Below are positions 10,146 through 23,232 of a stretch of 64,000 nt of DNA, in pieces. The position numbers were made by a program, and so were the translations under genes. Each line of letters begins with the position of its first letter. Position 1 is the stretch's first letter. The stretch spans positions 55,073,990 through 55,137,989 of the forward strand of contig OY759262.1 in NCBI GenBank assembly GCA_963662155.1. Reading direction: 5' to 3'. This DNA comes from Lamellibrachia columna. Its lineage: Eukaryota; Annelida; Polychaeta; Sabellida; Siboglinidae. The notes beneath the pieces are model-generated. The model worked only from the letters and a program-made list of their open reading frames with translations, was not told the DNA's origin and searched no databases.

Positions 10146-12246
10146 AGGTACTGTATAAAACCCAGCTGTATATTTGGCACTTGTCCGAGTGCATTGGGGG
10201 GAGGGAGGCAGGAAGAAATGTGGGATTAGAGTTGGCTCTGCCAGGGATATAGATGTAAATGCCAGGCCCAGGAAGTGGTAGACATGACCTAGTTTAATAA
10301 TGTACAAAACGGTCCCAAAAAACGGAAAATTAACAGTTGGAATTCACTGGTCTGATCGTTTATATATATTGCTCTTTTACAGAACTGTAACATTTGTCTG
10401 GTGTTGCCAGTCGACCACTGATAAGTGGAGTCTGTAGCACGGTGTAGCATGGTGTAGCACGGTGGTTAGAACAACAGAATCTCAGTTTCAATCCTGTTGC
10501 TGCCGTTTCGAAGTTTAGACAATTTCATTCAATCCACCTTGCCTCGGTTCACCAAGCTGTAGAAACGAGTACCTAGCTACAGTCACAGTGATGAATGTAT
10601 ATGAACAAATTGTCTTTGAGTAGTAATTGCAGTGTGGCTGAAATCTTCCCAGGGAAGTCGAGTTAGTGTTGGAATAAACAGGACCAGGACCCCTGGAAGG
10701 GTTCTTAGACCCTGCCCATATGGGGCAAATTATGGTAAAAGTTCATTGGAACTAGTGTAGATGTCGAACATTAACGGGGGAGTAGGTGGACCTACCGTCG
10801 TCAGTTATCCACGTGGAATTGAACTCGTCAGTATTCAGCTCGTATTTTGCTTAAGTTGGGCACAAATAAGAATCTTGATTCAGATTGAAATAAACGGGGG
10901 TGGGGGGGGGACTTTCTGTGTTCTGTGATTTTTAGTCAGCTCACACATTGTTTAAGTGACACCATATTGATTTATATATTGATTTGCTGTTCTTGGCCAC
11001 AGTCAACACACGCGTGAGAAAATGCGAAAACACGAGATCACAGAAATAACGCGCCTACAACGGCCTCATGTGCACCAAATAATCGATTTTACCATCAAAA
11101 TGAAAAAGTATGAAGTGACACATTTCTTCCAAAAGCCGGGAACGTGGGACCGAGGAAAAAAGCAATATTTCCTGGGTAAACGTGTTAATGTTGACACCCC
11201 TGGTATGGTTGATGACATCAGACAGGGCATGTCTGATTGTGTAAATGCAGCAGATGGGGTCAGGCAGTGTTAAGGTCAATATCACTACAAACACTACACA
11301 CCTACTTGAATAATCCTGCACTAATTCTGGATGTGCGTCATAGAAAGTTGAAAGAGAGTGGCGACTGTCATCAGTACACTTGTTTAATGTTTATTCTCTC
11401 GGTTAAGATGCCCCTCTAGAATTAGACAGTCTGCCAGAACTTTGTGTCACGAGTTCTTGTATCGTAGATACTATAAGAAAGCTTAATTTACAAGGGAAAG
11501 TACAACCGAAATGCATCCCATAAATTGGGCAGTTTGTCAAAATATTGTGTCCCGCATGACTGCATATTCGATATGCTCTATCCAGTACAGGGGTGCAGTA
11601 TGGATTGTCATATATCGGGCATGTATGGACTTAGTTATTTAGGTAATGATGTGGCCAATGAAATGATGCCTGCTGTAACGATGGACCTATTGTTTATGTT
11701 TTACCTCGGTCAGTTCCTTCCTCATGCTGCATGCAAAATGGCACATTTGATGATGATGTAACTATTGTTTACATCATCGCTTACAAAATGACTGTTTGCT
11801 AAGATAATTAGCCGTGTGAAATAAACATAAAATGATACATTTGTGATGTGCATCACTCGACGACTGGCAGAGGAGCTCAATAAACAGACGCAGCCTGTTG
11901 TCCAATTATTTGTCCTACTTCGCCACTGTATCATATGATTTGCGGGCTTCACAAAGGTACCATTTAATATAAATAAATCTTATGTATTTTCATCCCCATC
12001 CTGCTGCTGGTGTAGTCTGTGTTGACATAGTTGTGTTTGTGTGCCAGAGTGGTGGAGAGTTAGTCAGGGGCACATTAAGTCCGTGCCACTGAACACTTTA
12101 TTCACACCTGTTCACTCGGTGAACACTGAGTTACTCCATTTGTTGCGAGCCTACCAAGCAATTGGATGTAAAACTTCACATTTGGTCAGCTGGTTTATAA
12201 TTACATAGAGAGTGGTACTATTTATGAATTAGTGTAGTAAGTAAGT
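10146..12246. other. non-coding stretch with one SINE
   Basis: Holds the SINE at 10436-10615 and a G-rich run near 10894-10911, otherwise unassigned sequence. Open frames at 11022-11273 (83 codons) and 11525-11761 (78 codons) show no family resemblance and no transcript context, and are not called genes. Confidence 0.45.
10436..10615 (+). mobile_element. tRNA-derived SINE, type 2, diverged copy
   Basis: Tail landmarks match the SINE at 3600: GCTGCCGTTTCGAAGTTTAG, a CCACCTTGCCTCGGTTCACC segment, GAGTACCTAGCTACAGTC and GTGATGAATG. The head has a small internal triplication of GTAGCACGGT-like sequence. The B-box region is degraded (AGTTTCAATCCTG). Confidence 0.55.
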
Positions 12247-12560
12247 TTGGCGAGGTGGTCGAGTGGTAGAGCGTCGGACTTTCGGTCGAGGGGACCGGGG
12301 TTCAAAATCACCTGTGGTAGAGAGTCAGACTTTTCGGTCAAAGGGACCTGGGTTCAAAACCACTTCCGCCGTTTCAAAGCTTGGGCAACTTCGTTTACCC
12401 CACTTTGCCTGCGTCTTTTGGAAGAGACAGTAAAAGCCATTGGTCCCTTCTATCTGGTGCCTACGCCAGGGGAAGTAAAAGACCCCACACAGGGAAATGG
12501 AAAATACCTGCTGTGGATTCACTAATTCTAGAGAAGGAAAACTCTGAAAATAAACTACTC
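12247..12560 (+). mobile_element. tRNA-derived SINE, type 1, with duplicated head
   Basis: The first head has A box GTGGTCGAGTGGTAGAGCG and B box GGGGTTCAAAATC. A second partial head follows at about 12313-12362 with CAAAGGGACCTGGGTTCAAA. The body contains CCACTTTGCCTGCGTCTTTT, AAAAGCCATTGGTCCCTTCT and GACCCCACACAGGGAAATGG. The tail is GTGGATTCACTAATTCTAGA. Relatives are at 30203 (-), 43748 (+) and 51222 (+). Confidence 0.75.
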
Positions 12561-12749
12561 CTATATTAGGTCAACACAGGCCTGCTTGGAGTTAAATGGC
12601 ATAAGTTATTAGTCATGTAAGACTATCACAGTGAAACATCTCTGGTTTAGGCCTGGCAAATATGCTCTTGCACTGACTCGCTATTAATAATTATAACTTC
12701 ATATTGAAGGCATGCACACAAAGTGTATGCCTGCACACGCACACAAAGT

Positions 12750-13517
12750 GAAAAAGGTGCCAAATAACACTGCACAAAAAGTAAATCACTGAGGTGCCAA
12801 ATAACATTGACAAAAAATAAATTACTGAGGTGCCAAATAACATTGCACAAAAAGTAAATTACTGAGGTGCCAAATAACATTGACAAAAAATAAATCACTG
12901 AGGTGCCAAATAACATTGCACAAAAAGTAAATTACTGAAGTACCAAATAACATTGACAAAAAATAAATCACTGAGGTGCCAAATAACATTGCACAAAAAG
13001 TAAATTACTGAGGTGCCAAATAACATTGACAAAAAATAAATCACTGAGGTGCCAAATAACACTGCACAAAAAGTAAATTACTGAAGTACCAAATAACATT
13101 GACAAAAAATAAATCACTGAGGTGCCAAATAACATTGCACAAAAAGTAAATTACTGAGGTGCCAAATAACATTGACAAAAAATAAATCACTGAGGTGCCA
13201 AATAACACTGCACAAAAAGTAAATTACTGAAGTACCAAATAACATTGACAAAAAATAAATCACTGAGGTGCCAAATAACACTGCACAAAAAGTAAATCAC
13301 TGAGGTGCCAAATAACATTGACAAAAAATAAATCACTGAGGTGCCAAATGACATTGCACAAAAAGTAAATCACTGAGGTGCCAAATAACATTACACAAAC
13401 ATTAAATCACTGAGGTGCCAAATAACATTGCACAAAAAGTAAATCACTGAGGTGCCGAATAACACTGCACAAAAAGTAAATCACTGAGGTGCCAAATAAC
13501 ATTGCACAAAAAGAGGA
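12750..13517. repeat. 37/36-bp minisatellite with alternating unit types
   Basis: About 21 units of GAGGTGCCAAATAACATTG followed by either CACAAAAAGTAAAT (37 bp) or ACAAAAAATAAAT (36 bp). The types often alternate, giving a 73-bp higher-order period, with a rarer GAAGTACC variant recurring at regular spacing. Confidence 0.95.
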
Positions 13518-14331
13518 AGATCTGCCACTCTTCGTGACAGTCTCTGAATTAGGTTTGACGGTAGAGAGAGCCGAAGTGATGTCGTCACGCGGCGTGGTAG
13601 CTGGTTCTAAAGGCGTAGCCGCTCAGCACGGGAACCTGCTGTCATCGACCATTTATTTTGTTAATTAAATGCAACAGTTAACTTAAATATTGAATCTGCT
13701 CATCATTAATAAACCCACAGACTCAAACAGTTCAAAGAAATGTTGGGGAAAAACCATCATCAAAAAGCAATATAAAAATGTTGAAAGAAAGATCAGCAAC
13801 ATGCCAAGAAAAAACGCTAAATAGAAATAACAGTTATTATTATTAACTTGTTAATGTTCAGGGAATCTAATCCTCTTCATTATTGTTAGTGTGTTGAGGA
13901 CAAGAACACTTTCAAAGCTTGAACACTTTCAAAGCTTACGTTAAAACACACTGTTTTAAGCCCGCCTTGTAATCTTTATATGTCACATATTCTATTACCA
14001 CAACATATTTAATTATTTGTAATTGACAACTAATATTTTATTGTCTAGTTATTAATAAATTTTATTAAATATTTATTTAACTACCAATGGTACTTTATAT
14101 TTTATACTTTTATGTGTGGTTTAGTTTGTCTTGTTAAGTTTTAGAAATATTAAATTTATTATTATTATTTATATTTTAGCATTTTAGTTTTGTAAACACT
14201 AGTGAACAGAGTTTTACTTTGGATTTTAGTGTCTAAATAAAGCTATTATTATTAAAAATAATTATCAATACCTTTATAGGTTTTGCCTTGGTACTTTACG
14301 GTGAATAAAGCATGAAGTGCAATGAACACAT
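13518..14331. other. AT-rich unassigned stretch
   Basis: Short GC-richer section near 13550-13650, then AT-rich DNA with short ATT/TTA runs. No exon or transposon end recognised. AATAAA occurs near 14235 and 14302 but cannot be tied to a gene. Confidence 0.4.
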
Positions 14332-15123
14332 GTTGTATATTATAGTGTTGTTTATTATAGTGTTGTTTATTATAGTGTTGTTTATATAGTGTTGTATATA
14401 TAGTGTTGTATATATAGTGTTGTATATTATATAGTGTTGTTTATTATAGTGTTGTTTATTATAGTGTTGTTTATTATAATGTTGTATATTATAGTGTTGT
14501 ATATTATAGTGTTGTATATTATAGTGTTGTATATTATAGTGTTGTTTATTATAGTGTTGTATATTATAGTGTTGTATATTATAGTGTTGTATATTATAGT
14601 GTTGTTTATTATAGTGTTGTATATTATAGTGTTGTTTATTATAGTGTTGTATATTATAGTGTTGTATATTATAGTGTTGTTTATTATAGTGTTGTTTATT
14701 ATAGTGTTGTTTATTATAGTGTTGTATATTATAGTGTTGTATATTATAGTGTTGTTTATTATAGTGTTGTATATTATAGTGTTGTATATTATAGTGTTGT
14801 ATATTATAGTGTTGTTTATTATTGTGTTGTATATTATAGTGTTGTATATTATAGTGTTGTTTATTATAGTGTTGTATATTATAGTGTTGTATATTATAGT
14901 GTTGTATATTATAGTGTTGTATATTATAGTGTTGTTTATATAGTGATGTATATTTAGTGTTATATATATAGTGTTGTATATTATGGTGTTGTATATTATA
15001 GTGTTATATATATATATATGTAGTATTGTATATTATAGTGTTGTATATATAGTGTTGTATATTATAGTGTTGTATTTATAGTGATGTATATTTAGTGTTA
15101 TATATATAGTGTTGTATATTATA

Positions 15124-15182
<59 letters not shown>

Positions 15183-15296
15183 TTGTATATTATAGTGTTG
15201 TATATATAGTGTTGTATATTATAGTGTTGTATATATAGTGTTGTATATATAGTGTTGTATATTTAGTGTTATATATATAGTGTTGTATATTATTGC
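14332..15296. repeat. 15-bp minisatellite (TATAGTGTTG core) with internal (AT)n
   Basis: Dozens of 15-bp units of the form ATTATAGTGTTGT(A/T)T, homogeneous from about 14430 to 14935 and more irregular to the right. An (AT)n run of about 55 bp occupies 15124-15178. Because 15 is a multiple of three, the uniform part is open for 169 codons of an LYIIV pentapeptide; this is not a gene. Confidence 0.95.
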
Positions 15297-16751
15297 GATC
15301 AAACTGGGTGTTTTACAACATTAATTTTTTTCCTTGTCTAAAAATTTGGGAAGTGATAAATGCTACAGGTGTGACTCCCAACGTGATGTCTGCAGTCGAG
15401 GGCAAAACACAACACCATCGAAAAAGCATATCTAAAAGTGTTTGTTGAGAACCAGAGAGCTGGTTGTTATACTGGTTCTCAATTAGTGGATTCAAAATCA
15501 GTACATTTTAAAACTTGAAATTGCGGTTTAAAAGTATATTTTGGCTCAAAATCAGTTGATCGAGAAATTCTGTCAAAATTCTGTCAAGAGACTTGGCACA
15601 TATGTCAGTGGTGTCTTTACACTCATGCGATTATCATGTGACGGACTGATCAGTGATGTGTTTGTACTCACATGACAGTCATGTGATACCAAGGATGGGT
15701 TCAACTACAACTGTTAATTACAAGTGTCAGTTACAACTGTCGGTTATAGTCAATTCAGTTTCATTTACAACTCTTAAAAAATACATTTACAATTACAGTA
15801 CTTCAGAAATAAATTACAACGCTACATAAAGGGTCAGTTGCAATAGATGACAGGTTACAACGACAGTGTTTTATAAAGAAATATTACATGTCTCATTACA
15901 GCACATTTTAGACAGGTTTTAGGTGAATTTATGTTTACAATTTCCAATAAAAATTTACATTTACTGCAATACAGTTTTCACAAACATGCGGCATTCATGG
16001 CAAATAATAATTGTAGCCGGGTGGAAATTACTGTGGTTTTGAGATATCCCACGTGCTGTGTGTGGACTGAATGAGTGGGCTTCCTGTCATACGTGGGCAG
16101 CCTACACCTCTGGTTGTAATCTGAAGTGACAGTGGTCTAAGTAGGAATCTTGACCTTTGTCACAGATCCGGTTGTGACAATGGTGTCTCATGATACTGTG
16201 GTGACAGCCTCTGTTGCGTAGCGTCTGCGTTTACATTCAGTGCCCTACGTGGGGACCGCATTCTCGCAGCCGGAAATGTTGACCGAGTTGTCTGCCATAT
16301 TTTGTCCACATTGTAACAGTTGTGTCATGTATACTGAACCCAGGCCCGGCCCGCTGGCCCAGTTGCTTGCACTCTCTCACAGGGTGTTCACACATTCAGA
16401 CGGTCGAAACAAACGTAGCATGTGCTTTGGATGGCGACCATTTTAAATCTGGTTAATTATGGTCATTTCCGTGCTCAAAACTATTGATTTAATTGTGAAG
16501 ATTATTCAGGAAAGGGATTGCTGGCACTAACATCGGTGTCTGTCCCTCTTGTGTTGCTGATGGTTGCCATTGGAAACCAAGAACTTGGCTGGTGTTGTCA
16601 GGGTTTGTGCCCAGGGGCTGTCATTTCACCCTCGACTTACATCAAAGAACAGCTAATCATTGGATTAATGAGCAAGACTCAACCGGGGAACCGATTGAGT
16701 TACCACATACATTCTTTATCCATTGCTCGTCTGCCTTTCTGTCTTTATAAT
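15297..16751. other. unassigned non-coding stretch
   Basis: A segment at about 15690-15960 is rich in TTACAA(C/T) words and starts ATGGGTTCAACTACAACTG, which resembles degraded transposon sequence, but no matching second end was found. Short frames at 16240 and 16518 are not gene-like. Confidence 0.4.
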
Positions 16752-17152
16752 TCCGTCCTCAGTTGATTTAGCCAGTCACGAATCAGGTTCGTTTAAGTCG
16801 AAATTTGTAGTGAGTGTAAGTAATGTACACAGTTGGTTTAAATAAAAGAGTGCATAGTTAGACGACACACTTTTGTTAAAATCATCGAAAGAATTTACTT
16901 TGATCATCAGATCAGGTAACTTGTGCAACTGTGCATAACTTTATATTATGATGTACAGAACCTCACCTCATTTGTCCTTTTTAGCCGAATTTTGACCGGG
17001 AAAAACCACTTACTAGTTTGATTATTTCACCAAAGCAAAATAACAAATTTGTACAAACGATCAAGCTAGCGTGCGGTAGGACTTCGATACTAGATAGGTT
17101 TCATTTTCCGTGAAATGAAACAATCGAAAAAATTCTAATTGAGGAGGAACGT
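16752..17152 (+). mobile_element. MITE family B, copy B2
   Basis: Starts CCTCAGTTGATTTAGCC and ends AATTGAGGAGG, giving imperfect inverted ends. It contains TTTAAATAAAAGAG, AAAATCATCGAAAGAATT, TTTCACCAAAG and ATACTAGATAGG, in the same order as B1. Confidence 0.75.
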
Positions 17153-18445
17153 GTAAATGTTGGAGAAACACCCCTGTGTGTGCTGGCTCCCGCAAGGGGC
17201 CCAACATTGGGATATTTGGGGTGTTACACCACTAGCGCAGTGCCAACTACTGTGGTGACGTCAGTGTTGTGGTGACACACAGACTTGACTAACTTTGTAA
17301 TAAAGACAATGATGGGCACATTTTAACACTGGTGTTGTCATGGCACCGCCCACAGTGGTTGGGGGGGTATTCATGCTTGTTGACAAGTCCAAAGACATCA
17401 ACTTGTCATTATCCCGATGGCAAGGACATAGTTGTGGGCGGTGATAGCATTGTGATAAGTAGCATGAGGTACCCCTGTCGGGGGTATAGTTCTGTGTTTT
17501 TCTCACCTGACATTTAATTAAGCAAACTTTGTGATGAATCTGAGCATTCATTTTGTGTCGGTTGATTTGTTTGTAGCGTGTTGTGTGAAATGAGTGTCAC
17601 TCGACGGTTGTTGTGATGTGTGCATATGTAGGTTACTGCATAATTTTTGTTTAAAATTTAGCATATTTTGGACCATGTATGGTGATTAATTTGGTATTTT
17701 CTTTGATACGCTAAATACAATGTTGAAAACTTAAGCAAAGTTATATGTATACAAAACTTTAAAATATTCATGAGGTTACAATTCCAAGTATTTTGGGGCA
17801 GGGTTGAGAATACTTTTTTACTTGGGTTAAGAATACTTTTTTTACTTGGGGTAATCTGTCTGTTTCTCCCTCCATCCTTGCCTTCAGAGCCAGTGGGTGA
17901 ACACATCGCCTCCTGTCACACCAATAAGTGCAGGCCAGCCTGTCACTTGTTAAGTTTCCAGTCATGCCAAAAAGCCATACATTAGCATGCAGTGCGTTGA
18001 ACGTGTCCAATCAATGCTGACTGTCCATTAGAATGGTAATCCCTGACGTCGCTCCCAGCCTGTGGGTGCTGCGTGCGCCGAATACTTATTACATCCATGT
18101 CGGTACTTCCCAATGCATGCCACCATCACACGGCAGTGAATTATATAAGACGGCTTTCTCATTCGGATTACTTGTGATCATTTAATGTTCTTGGCAGATA
18201 AATCGCCGCATGGTTGCATGCGTGCGTGCGTGCATGTGTGCATGCAGTGTAGGCGTGCGCTGATGATAATTAATATTTGTGCAATTTAGTCAGGCTTCTG
18301 TGTGACGCATGTGGTAGGATCATATGTCACGTGAAAGACTACTCATTTAAATTAGATTCACTAACACATTGACAGTCATGTTTACAACTGTCTGGCTCTT
18401 GTTTGAGGAGCAGCAACTTGGCATCTGTGATAGTGGACGACTAGT
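17153..18445. other. unassigned non-coding stretch
   Basis: No exon, array or transposon end recognised. The section 18000-18260 is GC-richer and includes TATATAAG near 18150 and a run of TGCATGCGTGCGTGCGTGC. It could be regulatory, but nothing proves this. Confidence 0.35.
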
Positions 18446-18832
18446 TTGGTGACACCTTTCTATTTGGTGACGCCAATCTATTTGGTGACACCTGTCTATT
18501 TGGTGATGCCTATCCCTTTGGCAGCACCTATCTATTTGGTGACACCTATCTATTCGGTGACACCTATCTATTTGGTGACACCTATCTATTCAGTAACACC
18601 TATCTGTTCGTGACACTTATCCATTGGTGATGCATATCTATTCGGTGATGCATATTTATTCGGTGATGCCTATCTGTTGACACCTATCTATTTGGCGACA
18701 CCTATATATTTGGTGACACCGATCTATTGGAGATGTCTTTGTATTTGGTGACGCATATATATTTGGTGATGCCTACCTATTCGGTGACACCTATCTATTT
18801 GGTGACACCTATTTATTGGTGATGCCTGGTAG
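18446..18832. repeat. 18/19-bp minisatellite (GGTGACACCTATCTATTT core)
   Basis: About twenty degenerate units of GGTGACACCTATCTATTT with substitutions such as GATGCC and CGGTG. Confidence 0.9.
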
Positions 18833-18836
18833 AATC

Positions 18837-18904
18837 ATAATGACATAAGCATCTATAATGACATAAGCATCTATAATGACATAAGCATCTATAATGACAT
18901 AAGC
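18837..18904. repeat. 18-bp tandem repeat, about 4 copies
   Basis: Nearly exact copies of ATAATGACATAAGCATCT immediately following the previous array. Confidence 0.9.
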
Positions 18905-19387
18905 ATGTCTGTTGTGTTGATATGAGAGAATATCACTTTATATTCAGATGTACATGAATGCAATGAAGTGTAGAAAACTACCCAAGTATCTGTGTTAAAC
19001 TAAAAAGTAAATTACTTGGCGGTTGACTACAGCAGGCTGGGGTAAATAAAAACTAAAGGCTAGAGTAAATCATAGGTGAAAAAATTTGTGTAAATGAACA
19101 ATACCTGTGGTAGTTGCATGATTACAGTCTTTGGTCAAACTATTGCTACTCGTCTCTGCATTTGAAAGGAGTGAAGGAATTTGACAAAGCAAACTTAGAC
19201 AAAGTTAGAGGTAGTTGCTTAGACAAGCTTAGATACAGTTGGAGTTAGTTTCACCTGTTTCAGAGGTGGGTGTGTGCCAGGTGATTTAAGGTGGTCTTTA
19301 GTCTTGTTTTTTTAGCTTCTGACACAGACCCTGCATCCTCCTTCAGTACATGCAGAACTATATAAGCCATAGGTGATAGGTGGTCTG
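18905..19387. other. unassigned non-coding stretch
   Basis: Unique-looking AT-leaning sequence between two arrays. Nothing recognised. Confidence 0.35.
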
Positions 19388-19843
19388 CAGTCACAGGGGT
19401 AACTTCACAGGGTGGATAAGGGTCTGTAGTGGCAGGGGTAACTTCACATAGTCGATAAGGGTCTGCAGTGGCGGGGTAACTTCATGGTAGATAAAGGTCT
19501 GTAGTGGCAGGGGTAACTTCACAGGGTGGATAAGGGTCTGCAATGGCAGAGGTAACTTCACAGTGTGGATAAGGGTCTGCAGTGGCAGGGGTAACTTCAC
19601 GGGGTGGATAAGGGTCTGCAGTGGCAGGGGTAACTTCACAGTGTGGATAAGGGTCTGCAGTGGCAGGGGTAACTTCACGGGGTGGATAAGGGTCTGCAAT
19701 GGCAGAGGTAACTTCACAGTGTGGATAAGGGTCTGCAGTGGCAGGGGTAACTTCACGGGGTGGATAAGGGTCTGCAGTGGCAGGGGTAACTTCACGGTGT
19801 GGATAAAGGTCTGCAGTGGCAGGGGTAACTTCACGGGGTGCAG
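19388..19843. repeat. 39-bp minisatellite (GGATAAGGGTCTGCAGTGG core)
   Basis: About twelve units of 39 bp containing GGATAAGGGTCTGCAGTGGC and AGGGGTAACTTCAC. The unit is 13 codons, which keeps frames open on both strands for up to 147 codons. Confidence 0.95.
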
Positions 19844-21595
19844 ACTGTTTCATTTAATTCATTGTGACAAACATTTAGATTGACATACATGTCTACAAAC
19901 TTGTAATGTGACACTCACACCAACACACTTTTATCATGGCATCAACCTCAACACACTTATATTGTGATATTCGCATCAACACTCTTACAGTGTCATATTC
20001 GAATCAACACGCTTTGATTGCAAAGTTTACACCGCACCACTTGGACTGTGATACCCACATCTATGGCAGTTCATCTCTTCTATTAATCTCATGATAAAAG
20101 AGATTATATTTGATCTGAACAGAGAACAGGAACGGATAGCCACCTTCTATCTGGCTAGAGCATGTAATCTTTTGTGTGATAGGATCAGTGTTTCTTGCCC
20201 AGGGAATAAGATGTCTGCCCTGTAACAAAATTCATTACAGGACCATGTGGAAAATTAGCATGACTATCCTTTTTTGTGGTGTTGCGCAACATTATATTGC
20301 AGTATTTTTTCTACATGATACATATCGCGATACGTCTTTGACATACTGGTATATATTATAAATTAAAATTTTGTTAATTTTCGTCTTGTCAAAGTGAGAT
20401 TAATAAGTAATTATAAGTTTTGACCAAACCAGATCCAGTCACACATCTTTATTATTATTAACTGTTCATGGTTCAGGTTTGAGTAATTTATTCTCAGTTT
20501 AAGTAATTTATTCTCAGTTTAAGTTTGTAAATGCCAGAAAGGATATTTGTGTGTTTATGTTTGTGTGTGTGTTTTATGACTATTTACTTAATGCAATGCA
20601 TATAATTTAAAAGTCTGTATTTTCTATGTTTACAACTCCGGTTAACTGTTTAAAATATAAAAAATATTTCTACAGATTAAAACAATTGTTCAGTTATTAT
20701 TTAATGTAAATACCAGTCAGGCATGTTAAAATACAATATAATAAAACAGGTTAAGCCATTTTATAGCTTAACCAAAACAACCACAATATATAGTGATACG
20801 TATCGCGATATGGTCCTTTGTATCGCGATAAAAAAAAGTTTGTACATCCCTACTTTTTTGATGGTATGGACCCCTGCCTTGGCTACTTACAAGTGCATGT
20901 GCACTGCATGGGTGCAGACCTAAATGACTTTATCTCATAGAAATAGTCCTATGCTAATTTAATAGTGTGAACTACCTTCTGAACTAGCCTTGAGAAAGTC
21001 CCAGACTGAGTTATTAGTGCAAAATAACTTACATACTACCTTTGATATGGTCCCCACTGGCTAGGCTACATCATTAATGTTAATTACTTCCAAACTACCA
21101 TTGAGATGACACCAGGCTAGATTACAATGGATGTTTATGAACATTTTCATTCTAGGGGGCAACAGAAAGCTAAAAGCTGTGCTCATTTGACCCAAGATCA
21201 AGGTATGAAGGTATTAGTGCGAACAAACAAACAGGGTTGGTGTGAAGTAACTTTGAGACTACACCCTGAGTTAGTGCCCATGTAACTGCAGTGTGTAAAG
21301 CTGGATTGGCAGACATACCACATGACTGGGTACGAAGGCTGGCTGGTCTGGCCTCACTGGCACGCCATACCAACATCAGTCATGTGACACTATCGTTGTT
21401 ACTAATGAGTTTATTTCTCTCCTGTTTCCTGATAGAGAGCTGCGCTTATTTTCTGTAGCAGCATTGAAGTCATGCAACCCGGTCATTTCCTGTCGCTGGT
21501 GAACTGGTTGGCTGGCGGGCCAGGCTGACATCATTCATGCACTTGACAACTCCATCATGCTTCTGCATTACCCCCCCACCGCCCCCCCCCCCCAG
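19844..21595. other. non-coding stretch with transposon-like remnants
   Basis: TATCGCGATA-type words near 20320 and 20800-20830 followed by GTACATCCCTAC at about 20845 resemble the end of a DNA transposon; the partner end was not found. The rest is unassigned, with a C-rich run near 21570-21593. Confidence 0.4.
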
Positions 21596-22095
21596 AGATG
21601 TGAGCTGAATTCTACTGAGCCGACTAATCATTTCATCTGCATTCATTGACACGCTGATAGTTGTTTACGAATCTCGCCCTTTTGTCTACAAAACCGTCGC
21701 TTCGCGGTGTGACAAGCTCGCCGTGTTTGTGCATTTTGTCCGGCACTTGGTGGGCAGGCCGGTAATAATTCACATAGTAGACAATTTCATCTCGTATTTT
21801 ACGGCGACGTGGTCGGAATTCTGCCAAGCGCCTAATTGTTCATTTTGTATTCATCGACATGGCGAAGTTGTGTTTGCAAATCTCTGCCGATTGTGTATGA
21901 AATACTGGTTGGAGAGAGTGATAATTTAACTGTGTCTGCATTTCCCGTGGAGTGACGGTGGGGGTGGGGAGTTGTGCAGGTGATAAGTCACACCATGGAC
22001 AGTTTCAACTTGCCTATGCATGATCCACGGGATGTGACATGAATTCTACCGAATCACTAATCATGTCATTTGAATTTATCAACACTTGCAAGTCG
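21596..22095 (+). repeat. pair of related ~60-bp direct repeats with intervening unique DNA
   Basis: Segments 21596-21655 and 22032-22092 share GAATTCTAC, ACTAATCAT and ATTCAT-type blocks in the same order and orientation. The intervening DNA is GC-balanced and unassigned; a 64-codon minus-strand basic frame (21633-21827) lacks family resemblance. Confidence 0.45.
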
Positions 22096-22427
22096 TGCCT
22101 CAGCATTCTGATAGTGGGCACTCTACATGGGAATGAATGTAGCCATCTCAGAAGTAGACAGTCGCCACTCTCTGTCACAACACTTGTCGTTATGACCTTC
22201 TTAATTTGAAAGTTGTTTGGATATTTTGTTGACATTCGCTCCGCCGTCAGCATTTTGACCTTCTTGATGTGACATTCACTCAGCATCAGAAATGAAGAGC
22301 GGTCACATGACATGTTGTTGATACGGTGCTCGTCTTTCTTTCTTAGCTATTACATTCTCTATCTAAAAGTTTGTTAGCCTTCATTTTAATACAGTTGATG
22401 CAGTATTTACAAATTCAGGCAGGGGAG

Positions 22428-22922
22428 TCAATTACACTGTAATTGGAATTGAAACGCCAATTCCAATCCCAATTCCGGATTTGGAATTGGTATTTTCAGT
22501 TGCTTTTACAGATACATCCAGTAGCTTTTCAACTCAAATTATTCGCTACAAATAATCAATAAAATATAACGTGTATATATAAAAAATAAAGCTACTCTAA
22601 AAATACATGTTTTTTTAGGTGTTTAGTAGGCGCCTATGTCTGTGGCCGCTCTGCTCATATACTGTTATTTTGAATCTCGGTATGGAATTGATAATTGGAA
22701 TTGGTATTTTGGAATTGTAATTAATATGATTATTGTAACTGAGCCCAAGTGTGTTGTAATTGTTGTAATTGTAATTAATGTGATTATTGTAACTGAGCCC
22801 AAGCGTGTTGTAATTGTTGTAATTGTAATTAATGTGATTATTGTAACTGAGCCCAAGTGTGTTGTAATTGTTGTAATTGTAATTAATATGATTATTGTAA
22901 CTGAGCCCAAGTGTGTTGCAGT
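22428..22922 (-). mobile_element. MITE family A, copy A2 (inverted)
   Basis: Read on the minus strand it matches A1 through ATTGATTATTTGTAG, GAATAATTTGAGTT and the CCAATTCC/GGAATTGG palindrome. Its ends are GGAGTCAATTAC and AACTGAGCCCAAG. The end bearing tandem repeats corresponds to the repeat-bearing end of A1. Confidence 0.65.
22712..22918. repeat. 54-bp tandem repeat, about 3.5 copies, inside MITE A2
   Basis: Units contain GTAATTAATGTGATTATTG and TAACTGAGCCCAAG(C/T)GTG. Being 18 codons long, the unit leaves frames open on both strands. Confidence 0.9.
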
Positions 22923-23232
22923 TAGTGTTTTGCCTACATATGTGATTGCAGTTTATGTTTGTAGACCTGCTTTACAAAGTGGGTATTCCTGCATATGATG
23001 TCCACGCAGGTTACATAATTACCCCGTGCATGGGGTCTTTCACCTGTCACGCTAGAAAGAGCACAGCTAGAAAGAACCCATAGTTCCACCTGGCTCCTCA
23101 TATGCCAGGTGTTGGTTAACCAACAAGTTGTAGCTATGTTGATTAAAAACATGTGAGCCACTAACCCAGATCCTCCTGGCCATGTCGTGAACACCATTGC
23201 ACCAACTGTGTTGCTGGCACCAGGTCGGCGTC

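Noticed and set aside
11022..11273. 83-codon plus-strand frame with basic composition
   Set aside because: No recognisable family, no splice or promoter context; short frames of this length are common by chance in this window.
20053..20226. Short plus-strand frame containing REQERIATFYLARA
   Set aside because: It looks protein-like but has no splice donor in frame, is only about 50 codons long and matches nothing I can name.
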